DNA of 64,000 nucleotides, taken from contig JAAEAF010001125.1 of the NCBI GenBank assembly GCA_011037195.1, positions 1 to 64,000 on the forward strand, in the 5' to 3' direction. The position numbers and the translations under genes were made by a program. Positions 32,641 through 44,065 of this stretch are shown piece by piece. The notes beneath the pieces are model-generated. The model did not search any database, was not told the origin of the DNA, and was given only the letters and a program-made list of their open reading frames with translations. Position 1 is the first letter of the stretch. Each line of letters starts with the position of its first letter. The stretch comes from Triatoma infestans (taxonomy: Eukaryota; Arthropoda; Insecta; Hemiptera; Reduviidae).

Positions 32641-33740
32641 CAAGTATCATTGGTTTTGATCTAAGTTCGGTCTAGTGAACCACATTATAATGGTCTCAAA
32701 ACTCCTGCTGTGAGTGCTAGCCACCATGCTGATCACAAACACCATTATATTTATATTAGGCAATTAAATGTTGAGTAAAAAAATTCTAGTTTGAAGAAAA
32801 TGTATCAATTTTATAACTGATTTTATAACTAATTCAGTAAGAGAAAGTCGTGTGAATGTTTCCTTTTCATGGAAAATTTAATTGAAAGTATTTAAAATAC
32901 GATTTCTATCATAATGTGATATTTATCAAATTTGATGTTTGGTAATGATTAACAGTAATAATGAAAAATTATAATATTTGCTAAAATAAATATCGACTGA
33001 AAGCTTTTCATTGCTTAACAGATCAATTATTGGGAAAAAACTGTTGAAACTTGGTAGCATTTAAAGCAATAAATAATAAAAACCAGTTTTCTGTTTCTGT
33101 GCAGCAGTTCCAGTGCAGCCATTGAACTTGGCATACTTAGTAACGCAAGTGCCACGGTCATTTAGCAAGCAGCTAACTAGGGATAAAAAAAAGTTTGTCC
33201 TTACTAAAAAGATCTATCAAATTAGATACATCCACCTTATTCAGATTTATGTCATTTGCAGAAATAGAAATTAGGATACAAAAATGAAGATTTTTCAATT
33301 CCTTACATACCAATGTAAAGAAACTAAGAAAGCTCATGGGCATTAAAGAGTTTATCGACCCTTCAAACTTAATGCACAGCATCAGATGTGAATTATTGTG
33401 CAGGAGATACTAGCAAACAGAGGATAGCTCATTCAGATTACCAAAGAATGAAAAACTATAGATCCAAATTTGGTGCGTTTATCTCAAAAAACGTTTGAAT
33501 GTATTAAGATACAAACGTTGATATTAACAAAAATAATTCTTCAAATAAGGCATTCATTTTTTTTAATTATTTTTTCAGTTTCACTTTAAAGAATTGGCAT
33601 TTGTACATAAATTCCATTACTAAAGGTTTTTGAGCGAAATGCTTTTTTCTGTGCAGGGATGATTAAAATTTCATAGTTCACAACTGCTTATAACCCCATA
33701 GAATCAAAATTGGAAAAATATTTCCAATAAAACTTGCAGT
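32641..33740. other. Intergenic interval
   Basis: No gene recognised. A 69-codon open frame on the minus strand (33,173-33,382) shows no family resemblance. I looked here specifically for ELOVL C-terminal and P450 N-terminal exons and found none. Confidence 0.4.
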
Positions 33741-33747
33741 TAGTGGA

Positions 33748-33821
33748 TTGTGACAGAAACCTTACTGCAATGGAGCACCTCCATTGTGACAGAAACCTTA
33801 CTGCAATGGAGCACCTCCATT
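33748..33821 (+). repeat. Perfect tandem duplication, ~36-bp unit x2
   Basis: The unit beginning 'TTGTGACAGAAACCTTACTG' and ending 'GGAGCACCTCCA' is repeated twice with no differences, so it is probably recent. Confidence 0.85.
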
Positions 33822-34469
33822 GCACGGAATATCAAGTTTGAGAGTTCTGCAATTTTTCATTTTGAGATATTCTACACACAATTCGCTAAAAACTGTTTGT
33901 TGTATTCAGGACTTCAACTTTTGAATTTTTGGTGAGAACTCTATTTCGATACATGTAATATTTCCTTCTATCGTAGGCAAAAGTAAAAAGCAAATAAAAA
34001 CCAACTTAGTAAAACAGTATATCATTTCAGGATTCTTTTTCATTCTGAAAAGGCCATCGATTATCCTGATTACTAATTATTTTTGAAATAATTTGAATGA
34101 TTTTTATCTTAATAATGATAGCTTTGATGAACCCATACTTAAAAGCAATTATTAGTATTATTTTTAAATTTAGGGTGCGATTAGCATCCTATTAAAATGT
34201 TATGATTAATTTTAATTACTGAAAAATTATTTACAAATGTAAAATTTCTAATAATTTTTTTTTCATATTGAAGTATACCTCCAGGATGAGCACTTATTTA
34301 ACTACATTATTTCACAAAATAAGAATTTTGCAGTCTAAAAAATCTAAGCTCATTATACGAGTAAATTATTATTCTTCCTTGAAGAACTCTGGTCTTTGTC
34401 TTTAGAGTAACCTATCTGAAATCTTTATGAAATCTAATAAATAATTATCATGACAAAGTATCTTATCAC
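33822..34469. other. Intergenic interval
   Basis: AT-rich; no feature recognised. Confidence 0.4.
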
Positions 34470-34760
34470 CTACGTTTTTATTATGAATATCTCAAAAACG
34501 AAAAGTTGCAGGAAGCTTATATTTGGAATTCTGTTTAGTTACTACCACATCAAATACGGAGATTTCGGGCAAAATCCATCAACCGAAAATGCCACTTTAC
34601 TGAATTTTTTTTTTTCAGTTTCTCGTTTTAAATATCGTTCTAATTCTTGTATTTTATTTATATTCCCATTCTTATTGTGGCTATCTCAAAATAAGTTATT
34701 ACAATAAATTTTTCATTTGATGATTTTTAACATATTTCGAATAAAGCAGCACCCGTTCAG
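34470..34760 (+). repeat. Dispersed repeat 'ACG-module', copy 5
   Basis: 'ATCTCAAAAACGAAAAGTTG', 'GGGCAAAATCCATCAACC', 'GCCACTTTACTGAATTTTTT', then diverges. One module only. Confidence 0.7.
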
Positions 34761-35210
34761 TAGTTTAACACCCTGACTCTCCAGGTTGGAGGTGGAACTA
34801 GGGCCAAAACTCTATACACAACAATAATCAATGCCCTGGCAACGAAATCGACAACTTAACTTTTATTATCGAGCGAATTCCCAGAGAAATGTGTTGGGAA
34901 TTTTAGATAATCTTATATTATTCTCCTAGCTATATTTGGCAATTTCAATTCCCTACTTCAATAGCTAATATGTGTATTAAAATTAGAAGTCACGCTCTTT
35001 CCAATACCTAACCTATTCCAATGTATTAGGCAAATATAATAAGCAACTAAGTTAATTAACACATTTTATTACAACTTAAAGTGATTGGAGAATTAAATTG
35101 TTTAATAACAATGCAATTAACAACAATAAATTTATATTGGTAGAAATGCGTCTTCTAAAACATTTGCTAAAACTTTAGTTGAAGGACTTACATTCTTCTA
35201 ACCATACCTT

Positions 35211-35322
35211 GTAATTTAGAAGTATTATTTATTTATTTATTTATTGTATGTTTGAATTTATAATTTTAGAAGTATTATTTATTTATTTATTGTATGTTTG
35301 AATTTATAATTATCAATAAAAA
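35211..35322 (+). repeat. Tandem repeat, ~55-60-bp unit x2, with ATTT microsatellite
   Basis: Two copies of 'TTTAGAAGTATTATTTATTT', an (ATTT)n run and 'GTATGTTTGAATTTATAATT'. The copies differ mainly in the number of ATTT units. Confidence 0.8.
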
Positions 35323-35489
35323 ACCAAGAAAAAATTTAAGTAAAAAAAGGAACATGTGTTTTGGGTGATGTGATCTGATTGTATGTGATTTTTACTTTCT
35401 CTTATTCCTAGTTGGGAGTATTTCGATCGTATCAAATTTTCGAAAATGAGTTACTCATGTTTAGAGGTCCCCTGTGAATGGAAAATAAT

Positions 35490-36790
35490 GTTTTTAGCGA
35501 ATGGTGTGTGTATGTGTGTGTTAACAAAATATCTCACAAAAGAGGAAAAATCGCAGGGAGCTTATACTTGGTATTCAGTTTGGGTACTATCACCGCATCT
35601 CGCATGAAGGTTTCCGGTAAAATCCATCAACCGGATGTGCAACTTTACGGAATGGTTTTTTTTCTCAGTTTTTGAGATTTTCACGAAATCAGCTCCAGCG
35701 ATTTTCTTTAAACTACGTACACTATCTATATACATCCAGCTCTAAATTACTGGGTGAATGTAGGAGAAGACTGACTCGCCCAAAGAGTAGGGCTATTCTG
35801 TGTATCCGGACACGTGGGTATAGAGGGCACTGAGAGGGCGGATGAATTGGCTATGGTGGGATCGATATTACCATGTTGAGGTCACGAGTCTGCTCTAACC
35901 GTCACTAAGCAATTTTGTGACAGAGAACTTAAACAATAGAAGTAAAGGGAATTGGAGAAGTTCTCTGGGACACGGTGCAAGCTAAAATATTTATAAACGA
36001 TATGAGACAGGGAGATGTGAATTATCTTCTCTCTCAGAGAAGGATCAATTGCACGCTTAAGTGACCAGTCACTTACACATAGGCATTACGCACTAGGCCT
36101 TGGGTCGGAATTGTGACGATGGATTGGGGAAACAGTTCAGGATCTTCGTTTTTCGAATACTAGGTTTCGTATATTTGATAAGGCGACACTGTCAAATCTG
36201 CTGGAGAGTGATGAAGTTTAGGGATATCTTGAGATATTGTAATCAGACCGGTAGATGACTGGAAGAGACTTTTTTTCCTTCTTGGGGGATGAAAGCCAAA
36301 CTGGCTTAGCTCTCGCGCCTTCGGGCATCCACCATTAATAAGAATTACCATTGGATGAAACCTATCACTTTTATTCGAAACATTTTCCCAGGAAAATTGA
36401 ATTTTGGGGGTGTGCTGGGGGAAAATTAGCGTTAAGTTTTTCTCTAAGTAACACTCAAGTATAATGTTTACTCAATATACTACATAGTAGTATAATGTAT
36501 AGTGCAGTAGTAGTATAAAGTATTATATAATGTATAATTTATACTACATAGGGTTACGGCCTATGTATGTAATAGTGTAGAATAGAAGCATTGTCGAATC
36601 CCAATTTTGAAAAACCGGATAACCCGAAATGCAACTTTACAGAATAGTTTTCTGAGCTTTTTGGAATTTTCTCGAAAACGACTACAATGTTTTGCTTTAA
36701 ACTTGGAATGCTAACTGCACAGATATAAGTCTATCAATTTTATTTCTTACATTTTCCCCTCTACTGATGCCACGATGAGAACTTTAAAGT
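35490..36790 (+). repeat. Dispersed repeat 'ACG-module', copy 6, split by a LINE remnant
   Basis: Left part 35,490-35,755 (TG head, 'ATCTCACAAAAGAGG', 'AAATCCATCAACCGGATGTG', 'CAGCTCCAGCGATTTTCTTT'); right part 36,340-36,790 ('TTATTCGAAACATTTTCCCA', 'AACCGGATAACCCGAAATGC', 'TTTTCTCGAAAACGACTAC'). Read together they restore the module order, so the LINE at 35,756-36,300 landed inside an existing repeat. Confidence 0.65.
35756..36300 (+). pseudogene. LINE 3' remnant with RNase H-like motif
   Basis: Plus strand: LFCVSGHVGIEGTERADELA is the C-terminal part of a LINE RNase H domain ('W.PGH.GI.GNE.AD.LA'). A degenerate C-terminal region follows (LRRQLH-like and Cys-rich pieces near 36,050-36,120). 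Frames are broken; no 3' tail was recognised. Confidence 0.7.
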
Positions 36791-37179
36791 GCCCGTTGCA
36801 GGTCTATTCCTTTTAAAAATTCAATAATCTGGGACGGTTCTAGGTGAGATATGTCTTCCTCCAACACTGGAGTAGGACACTATATCGAGGCTTCCCAATT
36901 CTGAATTTAGTTCTCAACTTAGTTGAGTCCGCAATATTGGATAACTTCTCCTTTGAGAGAGCTTAGACGCTAAGAGATTAGGAAATAAGATTGGTCAGAA
37001 TTAATGAGAAACTGCTATGATAAAACCTTATTCTCAGTTGATGTGTTGGAATCTCTCACATCTTGCCGCAGAATCGGCAAATGCTATTGCTAGGTTCTTC
37101 TCCTCGACAATATCCCATCCATGGGCAACTATTATAAAAATAACTTTAAAGAAATCTATAAATCTAAATAATGTAATAC
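36791..37179. other. Start of the ELOVL intron after exon 5
   Basis: Intron or 3' flank following the HxxHH exon. No downstream ELOVL exon recognised. Confidence 0.45.
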
Positions 37180-37285
37180 CTGGAGTAAATTTTACGCCAA
37201 ACCATACGCTCATCGGCATACAACCATGATGTATTACATGCAAAGTAGATATATGTTCATTTTTCTTCCTCAATACGAAAAATAT
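37180..37285 (-). CDS. ELOVL exon 5: HxxHH catalytic box
   Basis: 106 nt: IFFVLRKKNEHISTLHVIHH, then GCMPMSVWFGVKFTP plus one base of Gly. LHVIHHG is the signature HxxHH box required for elongase activity. A poly-pyrimidine tract and ACAG lie before it, and the donor is CCAG|GTATTA. The next exon should begin with two bases finishing Gly and continue into the family's '(G)HS.F...N.FVH..MY' region; no such exon was recognised at lower coordinates. Confidence 0.95.
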
Positions 37286-39256
37286 CTGTAAAAAAAAAAA
37301 AACTTATTTAATTCAAAGACAAAGAAATTTCAGTTAATATGTATATCCACAAAGTCATAAAATATTAAAAGAATTGCAAATATATCTCTAGAAGTTGTCT
37401 TTCTCCTTTTGTCTCTTATCTATCTATGAATTTCATTTTTTCGTAACTTTACATAACACTCATTACAGATATTACTGTTTTATTTCCTTTTTCCGGCCTG
37501 AGTTAATTTACTTTTTAAGAGGGAAAATTGTATATTAAAAAAAAAAACTAAAGCTATTTTTTATCTATTGTGAGAACTTTTAAAATATTATTTCCGCTAA
37601 AACAAAATTCTCATTGTTTTGTAAACAAAAGTAATGAAACACCGACACAAACATATTCTTATGTCACACATATTTGAATATCTATGTTTGTGGTGAGGTG
37701 ATTATGAAAATGAGTAAATGTATAATATTTGTTCAGATTTAATAATCCAGAAAATGAAATAAAAAACTATTTTTTGTAAAGCATATAAGATTGTATTCAT
37801 GTAAGTGCAATCATTTTTCCTTTATTTTAAATCAAAAGGTATGCATTTTATACTTTTTACATAATATACCAAACATATAACAAAAAAATTTCTAGTAACT
37901 ATAATTTTTTTCGTAGGGAGAGCGATGTATGAAACGAATTATTAGTCCGATCATGGCTGAAATAGTATTTTGGTATCACATGGAGTCAAGACACAAGTCC
38001 TATTCAGGTGGGGGCTGAAGTTGTGTAAAGTATATTAAGATATGCTTAAAGATTATTGCTAGTTCGAGAAAGAGAAAGGATTAGTTATGTGGTACCAATA
38101 ACATGAGATTGGTAGATTCTGTGAACAGTGACTTCATGGATTTCTATATTAATGGAGGTGGCAGCTTGGTTAAGATCGATGGCCAGGTAGACATCTTTCT
38201 CACTTTCTCTCTCTACGTTTGTTGAATGAGAATGCCCAAAAACCATTATGGATTCACGCGAAGCGGAAAGAAAGAGTTCATACTTGTTTACAAAGGGAAA
38301 TTCCCCAACCAGCAATGCAGAGAAATTGAAGCTCTACAATATGGAGGACAGTAATTTGATGAACTTACAAAAAAATATAAGGATATGTTGTGAGCCTGGT
38401 AGGTAGATAATTTTATATTTACAAATAAGGTTATTAATTGCTAAGTCCTTAAAAGTTCTGTCATATAAATAATAAAAAAAGGATCAAACGAACTCAGACT
38501 ACTATAACTTTCCTATTATCATAACAAAGAAAATAAAATACTTACTGTATCCATAAATTCAGTAAATTTAGAAAAATAGTACCACCAGCATACGTGTACC
38601 ATCTGTAAAAAAATGTTCATAGCAAACAAAAATAAAATAAAAACCTGATAAGTAGAATAAAAGTAGTATGAATAATAAAATTACGTTAAATATATAAATA
38701 TAAATAGAAATTGCAAATTATTAAAGAAATTAATTTAAAACTCAACAACCGATCGAGGTCGAGGAAGAAATTATCCAATTAGTTTGTAATGATGACATTT
38801 ATTGATTATAATTGCATAATATTTAATTACAATGAATATGAGCTACTCATTATGAGATGAATAAAAATATGAAAGAGAAGACCATGATAATTTGGACTTT
38901 TGGTGCTTTTCAAATGACTCATTAAAAGTATTTAAAGATGAGGGAAAATAAATAATTTTTTTTAAAAAGAAGGAAAATAACAATGAGAGATGATTAGAAT
39001 AATTAAAAAAGAAAAATTTATTTGTCGAAAGAAATTTGTTTGTGTTTGTAATTTACTTGTTTATAAAGTAATTTTAATGATTAAACATTACTGTTTAGAT
39101 TATTTATTTTACAATGATTTGAGTTAATAATTACTTATTATTTATTAAATTCATGAAAGATAATCAACCAACCATTTCAACTTTCATTGTTAAAAAAAAA
39201 AAAAAAAAAAAAAAAATAATTAACTTCAAAATAATTAAATTGTTTCGTTATAAAAC

Positions 39257-39291
<35 letters not shown>

Positions 39292-42200
39292 GAGGTCAAC
39301 CAAACAAAAAGATGTGGAATTTGTCAACAATTTCAAAAAATGAGATTTCAATAATTGTTTATGAAAAAACAATTCATTGTGGATTTAACTTACTATTAGT
39401 TAGTTACGCTTTTTAAGAATTAAAAAATATTACATAAAAGAAATCTTATTAAGAGTATTTTTCTCATTCTTTCTTCAATTTAAAGACCAAAAATACATTT
39501 ATTTGTATAGTAATTGACATTTTTGCTCCGTGCACTGGAATTTAACAGGACAGTAGATTTGAAAAATCTACTTTTAATCCTCTCAATCAATGATTCCTTT
39601 ACACATGATTAATAAAAATGCAAATATTTCAACAAGTGTCGAATACTAAAATGTCTTTGTTTTCAAGTACATCAGTTTCATTAGTTTAATGTTCATTCCC
39701 TGAGGATATTTATCCATCTGTCATCATTTCTTACTTCTCTGGATAGCTTGATGAATATTTCAACATTAATTTAGTAATTATGGAGCTTCTACATTAAGCA
39801 TGGAAATAGTTAATTTTTAAGATGAAGGAAAAATTAAAACAGAATAAAATGAATTTATCTTAATTTTACATCTATCTACATTAGATGTCATATGGGTGGG
39901 TCTATTAAGTGGATTTAAAGCCAAATCCTCGGTGACTTAAAAGTTCTATAATGGCTACATGGAGTCAGTGTGTTGTACATGGAAACAGAAGTTGTTGTGG
40001 TTGGTTCCGCAAAGCTGGAAAGCATCCGAAATATTTTCCGTGATAGCCTGCCTCTTTCTTTTTGTTCTTGAGCAAATCTATGTTATCACACTGTTTTGAC
40101 GAAAACATCCTGATGATGGGCGAACGCCCGCAACCGGTCGATGACCACAAAAAGAAGCAGGCTATCACGGAAAATATCTCTGATGATATGTAAACAGAAT
40201 TTTAATCGTCTGTAAGAAGTGTTTTTGAAAGTATTTCCAGCTTCATATATTGAACAAATGTTTTTGATCGCAATGGATTTGGCTTGCAGCTGTTTCCCTC
40301 CATACACCTGTTGACTGGGTCCATTTGAGGTTATGTACAAGGTGAAAGCCTTCAAAAGCAAGGTGAAATGAGATCTTCAAATCAATAATCATTTTTGATG
40401 GTTGGCACAATGCAGAAATTTACAGTTCTGAATCTGGTCTCCAGACCGAGGAATGCAATATTATTATCCAATTTCTAGAAGCATGTTATAAAGCTACGCA
40501 GTTCATCATAGAAGATTCTCTACAACATAGCTGGAATTTTCTCTCTATTAAAAAAAAATTGTTCAAATTGTGGACAGCATATGCCGAACAATCTTCCAAT
40601 ATAATTCACCAAAGTTTGTTTCAGGATGTTAATAATGTTTATTATACATAAATGTTGAAATAAGATAGCCTTCTTTGTAAGTTTGGCTGCTACTGTTTCA
40701 CATCAGCTCATTTCTCTCAAAGCAGATAAAATGTCTTTGTTCAACCGACAATCTCAGGCTCCGAATTTTGCCAAGCAGATATTAATTGGCGTTTATTTGT
40801 CTTTAATTTATTACTAAACATGTGACATGTAAACAACATTGGTAATACAAACAAAATTACTATTTATTTTAATATCATAGTAGTTTACAGTATTAATAAA
40901 TAAAGCATTGAACACAGTAGAAATTGAAGAATGACAGGTGACCTTCCATAAACTGGTTTAAAATATGGGTGAATTTACAAATCTCACCAGATTGTTCATG
41001 AGTTTGCATTTATATAGATACATTGCTCAATACGACCGGATGCAGATTGAAATGTTTAGCTTCACATTTCAGCAAAACTTACTCGGGAAAATTTAGCCTG
41101 ACAAAGGATATACTAATTCAGAGAGTGCTGAATCTTGTTTTATATTCATCTTCCATTTTATTTTTATTTGCAGTTGTAAGAGAAAGTATTGGTAACGGCT
41201 GAAAGTTAGTTTTAATTAGAACTATATATGTTTTGCGATCCCTGGTACGAAAACAATGATCTACATTGCGGGTAAAAAAATGTTCTATAAGTGTAAACAA
41301 AATTTCTTATATACAAAGATCGACTAGAAAGCTGAAACTTTATATTGTGTATTTGGTCCCGATATGAAGGTTTTCGTCAAGCAAATTGGAACTTGCTATT
41401 TTTTTTTTCAAGTTTTTCGCAAATTTCTCGAAACTGTTTCTATCCCTTCTATTTTTCCAGAAATATTGATTTTTGGTGTGCCCTGGCGAGATTGTGTCCT
41501 TTGCTCCATTGTGAACTGCTTCATATCTTTAAGTGTTCTATGTGTAAATGTGAGGGGTGCATGTGATGGTGAACTAGAGTTTGCCTAGGATTCACCAAGA
41601 CTTCTGCAAGCTTGCATGAAGAATGTTACCCACAGAACGCCAAATCCAACGACATGAACAATTAATTGGCTAGCACACTTAAGATGCAGTGTGAGCTTCA
41701 AAAGTACTTTTCTTACCAATTTATAGATACATCATGAAATTTTTTTACTATAAATTATATTATTGTAAAATATATTGTACAAAGCAAATTGTATAAACAG
41801 CTATTTCTAGTACATTTCAATTCAATTTAAAAAAAAAAAAAATAATTTCAATTTTATTTCAAATAACTGATTGATAAAAAAAAGAAAAATTTCTTAATGT
41901 TGCAGACATACTGGCAACAGTTGTAATTCTATCTATTTGTTTAGTTCATTGCTTCAATTTGTACGTGCTTCATAATGTAAAAGATATTTACTACTGAAAG
42001 TAATTCGGTAAAATTTGTTATGGGGGATGCAGCAACATGTTACACTCTGAAAAGAGGAGCATCAAAAATGGATTTTCATCGTAACCCAATGGAAATCCTG
42101 GCCATTGGCTAGATCATTTGTTCTTATATGAAATTATCGGAATGTTTTCTCCAAAAACTAGGCCTTCATCAGGTACTGCCTTAAAACAGATCTGCAGGTT

Positions 42201-44034
42201 CAAGGCATCCTGTTGTACTTATTTTTTTTGGCCCTCTTGCCAACATTTACTCTGTGTTTTATTCCACGTGTTAATCAGAATGTTTACTAGTACTTTCCCA
42301 CCTAATAAGAATTGGTGTAACGACTTCTTAATGGATCCCCTGCATTGATAGAATTTCAAGTTGCAAATCAGTCTCTGCAGCTATCAAAGCCTAATAACAC
42401 ACACTAACTGACAACCACAATATTCATACCATATACTAAGGCCCACAGGAGTATTTTGGTGTGCAATGCTTGGGTTTAGCCCCACGCTATGCCTATCATA
42501 GACTATAAGCTGCAGTGGCTCCAAAGAGAAGCTAAGAACAGCATTGCTTTCCATTGGCTGATTCGATTTTTAGACTCGCTTTCATTTTATTTATTACACT
42601 GGATTCGTTAAACAAAAAAAACTTTCAGTTTGCCTTCACCTCAAAAATTACGTCTAAATAAGTTTGCAATGCACTCATAGTTTAAATTTAACTATCACCT
42701 TCTCTCAAGCTGTTTACTTCCTTTTTTCTTTTCAAAAAATTGTTCGTTCATTTTTGTTTGTTAAATATATCCTATTATTTCTGACACTTTTTTTTCCCGA
42801 AGTCTAAGAACACATACCAATGACGGTAACTATAGACAACTTGCATTCATGTACGTAGATTTTCAATCCACAACCTGTTTGATCAATCTCTTAAAAAGTT
42901 TTTTAAAAAATTTGTTTAAGCAAATCTGCAATATACGCGAGTTATACTAAATGTACGTATTTACTAATTTTAACAAATAAGAATAATTATTTGATAAATA
43001 TTTATTATAATCAAGTCTATTTATGTTGTACATGAAACTGTTGCGCTGTAAAATATAATTTTTACTTTTCTGTTTCCCTGATGGATTTATTTTTTGGTTT
43101 TCAGTTTTTTTTTTTATTTACTCACTTACCCTTACTGTAAACTTATCAGCAGAATAATCTACAGGTTGGCATCTTAGCGAGTAGTGACCAGTAAACCAAC
43201 CGCTGGCTCCCAACTGGAAATGAAGAAACCGGGCTACTTCACTCTTTTTTTAATTAGCTTTATGCTTTTTGTTTTTAATAAATATATATATTTCCATTTT
43301 TTTTATCTCTTTGGCTAAACAAAGTCACACTCAATTTTCTCATCTAGCTTTAAGCTACCTTTGTATAGGTATAAAAACTATAAAATAATTACAAAAACAC
43401 CAAAAACCCATATAAAATCGATTATAATATCAATAAAACAATGAATTAAACAATTTATTCTGCTTCAATGAAAACAAAGACAGAAAGAAAGTATCTAATG
43501 TTCAAAATTTTCAATGCAGAATATATTTATATAATTCTATTTTTTAAACTTATCAAAAACTAGAAAAAAAAAAGATCATGCAGTTACTAAAACTACATTA
43601 AACATTGGCTAGTAAATTCACTAATCTACAAAATCATTGATGTTATAGCTCTGGTAAAATAGGGATGACCATTAGATCTCTTTTGCATAAGAAAGAGGTT
43701 TGGCGTCTTGGACTGAACTGTTGACTTTTTTTTGGGCCGAAATTTGCTGTCCAAAACTAATGGAAAAGAAAAGAGCTCTAAGACAACTTTCATTATTTTA
43801 TATAAAGGGAAAATGGGTGTTTACAAATTACTGAAGGCAGGGAAACCACAGCAATCCCGCTGCTAACTGAATAAAACAAAACTTGGGCTGGGTACCAACG
43901 ACCTCCTTTACTTGTGGTGCAACGTCCACCAGAGACTAAAAGTCTTTATCGATTCATTTGCTCACACCACTATTAGACCATATGTTACTTGGTACACAGT
44001 CTTTAACTATATTTGATCATATCCAGACATTCAA

Positions 44035-44065
<31 letters not shown>

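Noticed and set aside
33173..33382. ELOVL or P450 exon on the minus strand
   Set aside because: A plausible donor exists but the translation matches neither family.
42060..42115. Missing P450 Pro-rich hinge exon on the minus strand (a WPGFPLG-like reading)
   Set aside because: No consistent frame, no splice sites, and it sits inside the ELOVL intron.
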